Shown piece after piece: positions 36,444-48,400 of a stretch of DNA of 64,000 bases. The stretch spans positions 23,095,705-23,159,704 of the forward strand of contig OW203769.1 in NCBI GenBank assembly GCA_934045905.1, written 5' to 3'. Positions within the stretch are counted from its first letter, which is position 1. Every line of letters starts with the position of its first letter. This DNA comes from Leuctra nigra (lineage: Eukaryota > Arthropoda > Insecta > Plecoptera > Leuctridae). The notes under the pieces were generated by a model that did no database searches, was not told the DNA's origin, and was given only the letters and a program-made list of their open reading frames with translations. Both the position numbers and the translations under genes were made by a program.

Positions 36444-39400
36444 ATGAGTTTTTCAAGCGACGAGGTCAATTTTCTAGTGTATCGATATCTACAGGAGTCA
36501 GGTAAATACAGCTTTGTTTGGCCTAGCCTATTTACATTCTAACCTCTTGTGCCGCGAATAATCGTTGTACTTTTCCATTTATTGCAGGCTTCCAGCACTC
36601 TGCGTACACATTCGGAATCGAGTCGCATATCTCTCAGTCGAACATTAATGGAGCTCTGGTGCCGCCAGCAGCATTACTAAGCATCCTTCAGAAAGGTCTC
36701 CAATACACAGAGGCTGAAATAAGCATTGGAGAGGTAAGCTGTAATCACCACTTGCCCAATGATGATTTTACAATGAAAAGTCGGTAGGTAGGTTACAGAA
36801 AGCCTGTTTTTTTACCCTGCCAAAAACTACAGCAAACTCCCACAAGCTAGGTACACAACCTCGGTATGATATTGTGTAGAAAGTTGTAGGTAGCTTGTGG
36901 CAGTTTGTGGTAGTAGATTAAGCACGGTAAACGAACAGACCTAAAGTTTAGTAGCCTACAACTACAACTGGTGATGATTTTATCCATAGGACGGAACTGA
37001 ACAACGACTTGTTGAAAGTTTATCGCTCATCGATGCAGTGATGCCAGACGTTGTAGCCAGCCGGCAGAATCAACAGAACCAGCAAAAGCAGCAGATCATC
37101 AAAAATGAGCTTCAAGACACAAATGGGGAAGAAGGTATAGTTGCTTGTTTTTCATTCGGTAAATTTACGATAAGCGTCTTCACTCTACATTACCGGTTTT
37201 TTCATACATTTATGTTACATGTTTCATGTTTTCATGTTTTATTATAACAATTGATGTTTCCCAAATGTTATAAGCTAAAAAAAAGTAGTAAAAATACGAA
37301 GAAATATTGTAAATAATCATCAATTTAGACGGCTGTCACGACAAGAAAATTCATGGCCATTTTGCAATTCTAGAAGGTAAGTAGTGCTGCCAACAGAAAT
37401 TTTGAAAAACTTAAAGTCAATTACGGACTGAAGGAACATTCGAAAATAATTTAACATGAATCTAGTCAACCTCCTTCATCTACCACACCAAATTATCCCG
37501 TTATGTAAATGAAGGTGGAACATACACACAGGAATACACACCTCCTTTATGAAAAAGGAACATTCGAAAATGATTTAACATGAATCTAGTCATCCTCCTT
37601 CATCTACCACACCAAATTATCCCGTTATGTAAATGAAGGTGGAACATATACACACAGGAATACACACCTCCTTTATGAAATTCAAATTTAGGTTGGCGAT
37701 CCTGTTCATGCCAAGCAGAATCTCGCGGACGGCCATTTCTAGTTTGAACAGCTGACAACAGTTGTCAATTGTCAACCAACATTTCAAATGCCGTTTTATC
37801 ACAATATTTTCACATAATTCTGTATTTTTTTCGCTTAAAAACGTTTGGGAGACATCAAGTGTTATAATAAAACATGAAAACATGAAACATGAAACATGAA
37901 AGTACGAAAAAACCGGTAGGTATTATAGAGCGAAGACGCTTATCGTAAATTTACCTTTCATTCTATTTTTAGGATGCGAGATTGGTAGTATATACCCTGC
38001 TGAAAAATCTTCGCAATATCTTGACAAGATGGTATTGTTAACAAGTTGAAAAATCTTGTTGCTGAGATTTTTCAGCAGCCCCAACTTAAATATGTTAGAG
38101 ATGGTCACTCTTGGTTATCAGTGTTAGGGTTGCCAACCGTCACGCTCTTGGCAGGACAGTCCCTACTTTCAGACAAAAATCACGCATCATACCTTGACAT
38201 CAGGCGTGACAGAAAAATCACACATTTCCGGTAAAATTATGTTTTATGTACAAAAAATGGAAAAATGTATGAGCAATAACTTGAAATTAGTACTCAGTTC
38301 AATATATAAATGCCCACATTTAGTTTTTAATTGTTGGTACTACTGCCCCTAGTCCTGTCAGATGTAAAAGGTTTGCCACACATTGACTTCACATTACTTG
38401 TAGAACTCTTGAGCGTCAATTTTCAGCATCAAATTGGCGAAATATATAGTCCAAAACGCATAGAAATGGCTTTATTTTAGGGATGTTCACGATTACGATT
38501 TAATCGAATCGATTAATCGATTATGACATTCAAAACGATTAATCGATGTTGGTACAAATAATCGAATTACATCAATTTGAATTTGCCGCCTTGAAAATAG
38601 TTCCACTTAACAATGCCTTCATTCTGTCAACATTTTTCTTTGTGTGCGTAATATTTTAGTGATAAATTTATGTTTGTGTGTATTTTCCCAAGTTTCAGTG
38701 TGTATTTCTAATTCGCATTACCATTTACCAGTGATGATTAAATTGATTACGGCACATTACAGCTTCTTTGAAGTAAAAATGACTGACTTCCCGGACACAT
38801 TTCATTGTTGAGGTTAATTTTGCCGTAAAAGATGATAATATGATGACCACTCTGAACATGATGATATCAATACGATTTAATTCGATTATTAATCGATTTA
38901 AATTAGGAAAATCGAATTAATAATCGATTTAAATAAAATAATCATTGAACACCCCTACTTTATTTCATTCTTGAAATTCAAAATTTTCCCGGGCCTGCGC
39001 GGCCCGGACCCGCGAGTTGCTGGGGGGCCAAAATTACATTGAGCAGAGTGTTTTCCACAAAATATCGTATTTAATCGACTTTTGGGCGACTTCACTGCCT
39101 GCCGCTGCGACATCAGCGAACTTCTGGCAACCCTGACTTCTAATCAGGTGTCACCCTTTCGGATTTGAAAAAAATGGCAACCCTAATCAGTGTAGATATC
39201 TTAAATTGTAGAATACCTAGGTACTACTACAGACAGGACTAGGTAGGAAGGTTCACATTCAAAAGAAGCCAGCGAAATCCCCATGTTGGTAAATGGAAAA
39301 CCGGTAGGAAGTTTGGAAACAAGTGATTGGTTTAGAGAAAATTCTTTCAGCATATTTCAGCAAATTCTGTGAAAAATTTCACAAAGGGAAACAATTAATC

Positions 39401-42400
39401 AATCCTAGGAGTGTTTTGATGCATGTCCAGCTGTACCTAAATATCTCGAACCACTGCATGTGTCTGGGAAAGGGTTGCCAAATACGTACTATCTAATTCT
39501 GTATACATTTCTTGGAAAATGTGTGAAACACATTTGGAACTTGGAAACAAGTGATTGGTTTAGAGAAAAATTCTTTCAGCAATTCATGTGAACGGACTTT
39601 AGTATTTAGTAACTAATTACCTTGGGTTTGATATTATTGTTTTGTTACTAGAGGTCAGTGAGGGTACCCGGGTACGCCATAACCGGGTACAATAGCAAGT
39701 AGGTACTCAGTACTCGGGTATTAAAAATAAAAAAATAAAAAAAAAATTATTTAGCATTGCATTTTTTGCATTAGCTGCTACTTAATCACCAGCTGCATTG
39801 TTTATAGTTAGGTAAACTGAATTAAATGTTTATTCTTTCCCAAATCTCAACAATCCCAACCAATACCTAATTGGTTTGTAAATTCAGTGTTTGAAATTTC
39901 ATCAGTATGCTGGTGAGTTTGAGGGATGGATTTTTGATGGGGAGCTTGATTTCAACCTTCCATTGTATGGACGTTGTGTATCTCTCTCTCCCCAAGGACA
40001 CGGATAAGGCGGCAAGCTTAGTGCAAAAAATTTCTAAGCATTTTCAAAAAAAATAAAAAAACAAACTTTTTTTAAGTAGGTTATATATATCTTGGGTAAT
40101 TAAAGCGGGTACCCGGGTACAAATCATTACCCGAATCCAACCTCTATTTGTTACCATTGAATCAGAAGGGGTAATGTTTATTGAGTAACTTCTGCAATGA
40201 AGTCTACGTTTGCTAAGCGATATGGACAGTTCTTACAGCCAGCTGTGCTGAGAGCATGGATGTCGACGGCAGTATTGAAATCCCACCGAGCAAAGCCACC
40301 GTCCTGAGAGGGCACGAGTCCGAAGTCTTCATCTGTGCTTGGAACCCGACCACCGATCTTCTCGCTTCAGGGTAATGTTGCTAACACAGTTTTATCCTAT
40401 CATGTTTCTTGTGGGATATGTGAAGTGGAAATATTGTTTAAGCCTGCCTGGCCAGCTAGCTTAGGAGTCCGGGCCCTAGTAAATGGTGGCCTCGCCACCC
40501 CCCGACCCGACTCTTGGAACCGGGAGGAAGATTATTATTATTATTATTTTCATGTCATGCCGTAGTATACCTAGGTTAATAATGTTTTGAACCTCTTTTT
40601 TGATAAGGTTGCAAATGATTTTGATTGAAAGTGATGTAGGGGATGCTGAGAGTGATGAAAGTGAAGTTGAAATTGAAATTGAAATTGTGTTTTTTCCTGA
40701 TTTTTCCACAAATTAAATATGACCTGTGGAGCTAACCAGTGAAAAATAAATATGACTCCAAAGGGTAAATAAGGTTTTGTTTGGTGCCTAACCTAATTTA
40801 TTGAAATGCAATCATATTAGTTTCATCTTAAGAATTGTAAGAAGATTTTTTGTTTCCTAATCTATTTTAGACCCATTTTTATAAATTACCTACTATAACA
40901 CTACCATTTGGCATTCTCTAATGAATGCCTATGGTCTTTGATGATTAGGTACCACCTACCATGAAGAATAGAAAATCCGTCTTCAGAATGATTGCGGTAA
41001 TGAATTCTAATCAAGTTGTAAAAATTCTTTAGTTGTTGAGCAATATTTCGATGTGTCACTTTGGATGTTTGCAGCTCTGGAGACAGCACGGCTCGTATTT
41101 GGGACATGAGCGACAACTCTGCGTCGCCCAATCAGCTCGTTCTGCGACATTGCATTCAGAAGGGCGGGACGGAGGTTCCCAGCAACAAGGATGTCACTTC
41201 GCTTGATTGGAACGTAAGTTTATCTGCAAGCTTCAGACGTGGCAAGGAGAGAAGTGACAGAATCTTGGGGATAAGTCTTTAATCATCAGGGAATCGACAA
41301 CAAATTGGATTTTCTCGAAAAGTAACCAGCAAGTTGAATTGCTGTGGCTTTTTGATACTAAATAAAACTACAGAAATAAGAATATTTACTTATCTACTTC
41401 TTAGATAAGAAGTGTTCAGTGTTGGGGGTGGCACCTAATTTGGAATTTTTTACCTGATGTTAACTAATGGAAGGAAATGTAAAAGCAAAAGTTTATTTAC
41501 AATGCTGAACGACCTGGTTAGTTAATAATAGCATCATTATTTATTTATTATTCTTCAAATCAAATAAGTGGTAGGTAGGTACGTGATGGAATCACTTCTG
41601 GACAGATGGTATTTGAAACTTTTTAGATTCACTCTTTTATTTTGACAGTTTGTTTCCAAGTGCAGTGAAAAAGGAGAAACAATTGAAATTGAAATTTAGT
41701 TACAAGTTTACTTTTTTAGCCATAACAAACAACTAAAAGCAAATTTTTATTAAACTTGCCACTGATCCGCCCCTGTCTTTAGTACCACAGAATCCACCAC
41801 AGGTCAGTCGTGTTCCTTATTTTCTCCAATGGGGTTGTTCACTGCCATTTGCTCTCACTCGCAGCGCTAGCGGCATTGGAGGTGCCTCTCTCTGATTGGT
41901 TGGTTTCTGAATCCAAGATCTCTGAATCAAACCCCCGCCAAGGTTTAAAAACCTTCCATTCCGCTAGATGCATTTTGATTGGCTCTCTCCCGGACGATTA
42001 GAACAGCAGCGCCATCTACAATAGTTTAGCGTTAACAACCCCATTGCATACTGACTTACTGACTGACGCAATTGTTTTTTTGTAACCAGTATTTTTATTT
42101 TCCACATTATTTGTTATTTTTTTATGTAGTTTTATTAGAGGACACTTTTTTTTTTTTTAAGGAATCTGATTACTTTATCCATGCTGTTATTGGAGCTGAC
42201 ATCAAGGATCTCGGAGATATCCTTTCAGTCACATAATCAGACACCTGCTATTTTGTCTGTATTTATTTCATTCGCTTAAGATATACTGACCGGGCAATGG
42301 TGAATCACGATCACATCACATCAAAATTCTGTGAGTAAAAGTTCCCATACTTCGCATCGCATTCACTACGTTTTCAGTTCGCTTTCACAAAATGGCTACC

Positions 42401-45400
42401 TTTTAGTTTTAACAAAGGAAATCATCCAATGTACTTTCTTCTCCGGTGTTGTTTCGGTTTCATTAAAGTTGAAGTTGGCCCAACATTTTTGGGGCAGAAA
42501 GGAAACCGGAGACAAATGTAAACATGGACGATTTCCTTTGTTAAAAGGTATCCATTTTGTGAAAGCGAATGCGATGAGAAGTATGGGAACTTACCTTAAG
42601 CCGACTATTACCAATACGTAGCCTGGCAATTACATCTTTCCTGCGCAACCGACGAGAAGAGACGCAAACATGCAATGGCAAACCTTAATTAAGTATCCTC
42701 TGAATGAATTGAATAATATAGGATATTAAAGAGTGAAATTGAAGCTGGCATCAGTGTGAAGGGAACACAACGGTATGTTTCAGTGTGACGGAACGCTGCT
42801 CGCGACCGGCTCTTACGACGGTTACGCCAGGATCTGGACCACCGATGGCCGCCTCGCCAGCACTCTCGGCCAGCACAAGGGCCCCATCTTCGCTCTCAAG
42901 TGGAACAAACGCGGCAACTACATTCTCAGTGCGGGAGTCGACAAGGTACAGTATGATTGATTGATACTGCAGCAAATTTAACCCGTCACTCATTTTTATT
43001 TTGAAGACTCTTAGACATATATTTTGTTTTGTTTGGCTGGTAGGTAGTGCAATTAGTGTGTGCCCTAAAGTGACCCGCAGTCGATCTGTGGATTGGGATT
43101 TTCTTGAAAAACAGGTATTTTACGAACCCCTTAGCGAGCTCAACCCAAGAGAAGGCTCGGCATGAACAATGGGGCATGGTGCGCACGCAGATAAAGTAGG
43201 GGGCGGGAAAGTAAAAAGACCCTTTTCCAATCCACAGATCGACTGCGGATGACTTTAGAGATGAATTTTTTGTTACGAGATAAAATAAAGAGATCATCAT
43301 TATCATCTTTCAGGGATGAGCTGAACAGACTGGTCTGGTTCCCAACGCTTCCTTGGACGCCCTAGTTTCCTTCTGCCCTGTGAGTGATACTCCCAAACTT
43401 GAGGTGTTCGTTCCATTTTTACTTGAAGCATTTTAGTTTGTCAAGAATGCTTTCAATTGTTCAGCTCCTGCATTTTGTCCGTATTCCTGATTCAATCTGC
43501 CCTAGAGCATCCCTTTACAGATCTGAGGAATCTCATTTCAGCATGAGGAATTTCTCATTTTAGGGTGATCACAAGCAGGCAACGGGTACCGGAGTACATC
43601 ATTGACTAATCTCTAATTCTAAACAATCTCTAATAAGAACCAGTTAATGCCCACTGATTTCTGTAAAGAGATAATCAGTAAAAAAAAGCCTGATTTCGCC
43701 AGTTTCCATTAGAAAATAGAAACTGCTTAAACTCGATCAAGTACTTATTTCATACTGATGAAATGATTTAAAATAGGTAATAGCTATTTCTTGACAAAAT
43801 ATCATCTGTACAGAAATATTATAAAATTGGGAAGACAGAGAGAGATGGAGGGAACTGGTGGAAAGAGAGGAGGCTGAAGAAGTAGAAGAAGAGATTGAAG
43901 AAGTGTGGAGTGTCGGACTTGGCAAGTCGCCTATGAGAACACAAGTGCCCTAGAACATTGGTGGGATCATCCCACCCCCTGAACCGACAGTAGTTGGAAG
44001 CAGGGTCGCGATATTTATTTATTTATATCAATAATAATAATCTTCCTCCCGGTTCCAAGAGTTGGGTCGGGGGGTGGCGAGGCCACCATTTACTAGGGCC
44101 CGGACTCCTAAGCTAGCTGGCCAGGCTTGGCTCTTCCTCTTCATTCTTCTTCTCTTCCACTTCTTCCTGTCTTCCCACCACCTTCCTTCCTCCACTTCTT
44201 CCCACTTCTCCAGTCGTATATTTATTTAATTGATTTGTAAATATTACATCAAGTCACTGACTTGTATTGCGTGGACTTAAAGTGGCGCTACATTAAGAAG
44301 GCGACCCGTATTGAAAGTGAACGTACAATTGATGTTTCAGACGACGATCATCTGGGACGCAGCATCTGGCCAATGCACCCAGCAGTTCTCGTTCCACTCT
44401 GCGCCGGCGCTCGACGTCGACTGGCAGACGAACAACAGCTTCGCTTCGTGCAGCACGGACCAGTGCATCCACGTCTGCAAGCTGAGCGTCGACAAGCCCA
44501 TCAAGTCATTCCAGGGTCACACGGTGTGTACGAGAATCTTGAAATACTCAGTACAAAGATACGGAGTCGCGCACGGATATGCCAAGTCAGAGTTGCATAT
44601 TTTAATCCGTCATCAGAAATTGAACCTAAACCTGAATCTGAATTGAATAAAAAAATCATAAACTGTGAATTGTATAATCGAGGCCCTAGGTACAGGCAGG
44701 GTTAACTGTACTGCCCTACCAACCATAAAGCACCCAAGTGACACAAACCTTGTTCCGAGATAATTGACAAAACGTGTCTCAATCTCTGCCATGCCTTAAA
44801 ATTAACTTTTAATATTTTTTTAAAGTGCTAGGGGACATGAAATTTTGTGCTTTATCTGAACATGACGAAAAAAATTGAGCTTTTTCATCCCTTAACCCTC
44901 TTTTGGCCTTAGGGCTCTTTACTGGAGTATTGTTATCGACCGTTTCAATGTTAGATACTTGGTCAAAATGCATCAACCTGATTTTTCTGGTGTCGGTACT
45001 CGTTTAAAAAGCCCCATCTGCCCATAGTAACTCTATGGTATTAGTCACTTGGGTGCTTTTACCTGTGTACTGATGGCATTTTTCGATAACACCCACAACT
45101 TCAAACCATGTTTTGACCCATTAAAAGTTGACTTAGGGCTTTCTTAATGAGCACAATAGATAGGAAATGATCTGCTGATTCCAACGATACCAATAACTCC
45201 ATATTTTCAAAAATTTCACTTGGGTGCTTTATGGTTGGTACGGCAGTGTAATAGGCAATAGCAATCACTCCATTCACCCCCCAGCCCACCACATTCAAAG
45301 AACTTTCCCCTTGTTACGGGTCGAGGGGGAGGGGCCTAAACTAACATAAATGCGTGGAATGGGGAAGGAGGGATAACACAAGTGCTACGGCCAGGTGTAC

Positions 45401-48400
45401 ACAGTGTACTGATGTCGTCTGTTTGTTCTGCAGAACGAAGTGAACGCCATCAAGTGGGACCCGCAAGGCAACTTGCTGGCGTCATGCTCGGACGACATGA
45501 CTCTGAAGATCTGGTCGATGAAGCAAGACACGTGCGTGCACGACCTGCAGGCGCACAGCAAGGAGATCTACACCATCAAGTGGAGTCCCACCGGCCCCGG
45601 CACCCCCAACCCCAACATGAGCCTCATTCTGGCCAGGTAACACACATTACAATGTTAACCCGACTAGTGCCACTCTCGATATGTTCCCCACTTCAAACCG
45701 TATTTCTAGTGCCACTCTCGATATGTTCCCCACTTCAAACCGTATTTCTAGTGCCACTCTCGATATGTTCCCCACTTCAAACCGTATTTCTAGTGCCACT
45801 GTCGATTTTTTCGACACTTTGTAAATTCGGGGCCCTGTTCTTGATTTAGGGAACCCAGAGTAGATATACTGTAGGAGTTGTTGTGACATGTGTACTTGAT
45901 CAATAGTTGAGCTCGATCAGTCGATGAAATAGCTTTTGAAGGCCGTGAAACTGACTTCCTAAATATGGTGGTGTAGTGCCCATTGTTTCCACATGCAAAA
46001 TTGTGCATAATCTGAGATCTATGTATCTTTTACTCTATTGCAGGTAATTGTCTGATAATTTTTTTGGTATTTCTCTGTTTTTGTAAAAATAATATGTATT
46101 TCGAGAAAAAGATTATGGTCTATAATGATTATTTTGAGCAATTTTTTTGCAATTTTTTTTATATGAAAATACATTTTATAATATAAATTATATTTTTATT
46201 CTTGTTAGGTAAATATTTTGAAAAAATAAAATGTCATGCACTCTTGATTTTTTTATAGTTAACTAGTACATATCAATCTAACTCATATTGTTGAACAATT
46301 ATTTCACTTTCAAATTAATTTCCCAAATGCTTTTTCTGCTATTTAAGTCTGGCACTGTACACTTTTTATCCTTGATACTTAAAGGGTTAACAAACAAAAG
46401 CTTGTTACATTTTCACCTACACTTGTAAAAATCCATAGTAAATGCTCATATCTCTGAGCTTGGACTAAATGTTTTTTTTGTCTGGGGTTTATAACGTTGC
46501 ACTGTTTTGCAGCGAGGCTAATGGTGACGATTGAATGATTATTAGGGGTGTGCGAAGCTTCGAAATAATCGAAGCTTCGAAGTCGAAGTCGAAGCTTCGA
46601 CTTCGACTTCGAAACCCTTTTTTCCAAAAAACGAAGCTTCGAAAATGTTCGAAGCTTCGATTTGCGTCTTCAAACTTGGCGCGACTTTCGAGGTAAATAT
46701 ATTTTCGTGTAGTTGGTACTTCCGAAGTCGAGAAGTTTTTGCGGTCGGCCATCTTGGTTTTAACGTCGACGCTTGCTGTCACGCTGTGCTTACTTAAAAA
46801 GGTTATGTGCCGTGTTTATTTTCGGAGATTTTAGAAATATAATGGATTTATCCGACGAAAACGAAGATGAAGTAGGCCTACTAGTGGAGGAAGGTAGTAA
46901 TTCAGTTCAAGTTTAGTTTAATGTTTTGTTCCAAATTCTGATTTTTTTGAGTGAAATCAAAATCTTTGACTTCGACTTCGGAATTTTAGGAGGTCAAATC
47001 TTCGACTTCGACTTCGAAATCAAAAATCCACCTTCGCACACCCCTAATGATTATGATGATGATTGGGAGATAATGGTGAAGAGTAGGTGAGGATGGAAGG
47101 TGGGAAGGAGGTGGTCGTGGCCTATTAGTAGGGTACCTTCCCAGCATTTGCCTGTCGACTGAGGGAAAACCACGAAAATACCCCAGTCAGGAAGGACGGC
47201 CGCGGGAATCGAACCCGGGCCTCCGGAAGGGTGTGACTACGATCCCGACAGCCGGGACTTTCAGGTTAAAAAAATAGTCCCGACCATAGGTTTTACTAGG
47301 CAGCCTAAGGAATAAAACTCTATGGGTAGACAAATTCGAACTGGGCAACTTAAAAAAAATAACTCTATGGAAAGGCAGAATTAAAACTTGTGAAAATTAC
47401 AAATAAAAAAAAGTGTGCCCCGGCCGGATTCGAACCGACGACCTCTTGCACCGTGGTCCAGTACGCTATCCATAGCGCCATCTGGACGGTCATACTGAAA
47501 GCCGTTCTTAACCAGTACAGTAAACCCTCGTTATTACGAACTTCAATAATTCGAATTTAGGGGTAAATTCGAACTAGGTGCATGGTCCCAGTGGACAGGA
47601 TAGGTTTTTACATGTTAAATCATTTTTATAAATCGAATTTTAGGTTAATTCGAAATTCGAACTGAATTTTGGTCCCAGCCCATGTTATTCCTTGCATACA
47701 GTTGTTTTAATTCAAACTTTGCAGAAGGATTGATAAAATAATCGCGAACAAACTACGAAAAAACAACACTCAAAACAAAACACAACCTTCAATGGCATCA
47801 AAATGAGATAATCTGGCTTGCGAGGTTGGCCAAGCTGCTGTTACAGGTTTGCCAACCCCACTTTTTTGCAATGGCGGGAATATATCACAGGCGGGAATAT
47901 TCAAACTTCATGAAAATGCACACAAATTTTTTTGCATTAATTATATATTTCGAACTTTTTTAATTCGAACTGGGATTTTTTGGGTCCCTTTGAATTCGAA
48001 TTAACGAGGGTTTACTGTATATAAATAAACAAGGCCAGTCGGGACTATTTTTTTAACCTGAAAATCCCGGCTGTTGGGATTTTAGTCACTACCCCTCCGG
48101 AATACAAGTTCAGAGCGTTAACCACTCACCTAACCTGTTCCGTGACTAAATGTTCTATTTATATTCATTTGGAAACGAGGACTGATAATGAAATTAATAT
48201 TTATCGGTTCTGACCTTGATTCCGGTTCCATAAATCTGAAATTAAATTTTTTATGTTTTTGGACATAAAACATGGACCTATGTTTTTGGACTTTTTAATA
48301 ATTTTTTGGAAAATTTAAACATCCTTCTCGGGAAACAATATAAAATGAAAATAAAATCATGCTGTTCATGCTACAAATGAAATGAATGTTCTAGCGCTTC

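Larger units (their letters stand above)
47229..48093. mobile_element. Mutator-like element (9-bp TSD) inserted in the SINE
   Basis: Inverted ends of about 56 bp (GGGTGTGACTACGATCCC on the left, GGTAGTGACTAAAATCCC as the inverse of the right, then CAGCCGGGAYTTTCAGG and AAAAAAATAGTCCCGAC). Flanked by perfect 9-bp duplications CCTCCGGAA at 47220-47228 and 48094-48102. It holds a tRNA-like/SINE piece (47413-47505) and a Tigger element (47518-48017). The 9-bp TSD suggests Mutator-like; no transposase is present. Confidence 0.85.
47060..48155 (-). mobile_element. tRNA-derived SINE, split by an insertion
   Basis: On the minus strand: an A-box-like GGTTAGGTGAGTGGTTAACG at about 48145-48120; after the insertion, the B box GGGTTCGATTCCCG at about 47215-47200; then a body with TCCTTCCTGACTGGGG and TCGTGGTTTTCCC; then a GAT/ATG-rich 3' tail near 47060. 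The two halves rejoin cleanly at the 9-bp TSD of the element 47229-48093. Confidence 0.78.

Noticed and set aside
41061..41282. Separate small ORFs across ebi exons
   Set aside because: These are single exons read into introns; they join in phase into the ebi protein.
47413..47505. Possible functional tRNA gene on the minus strand
   Set aside because: The T-arm is good, but the acceptor stem does not pair and the anticodon arm is poor. It lies within a transposon, so it is treated as a SINE head.
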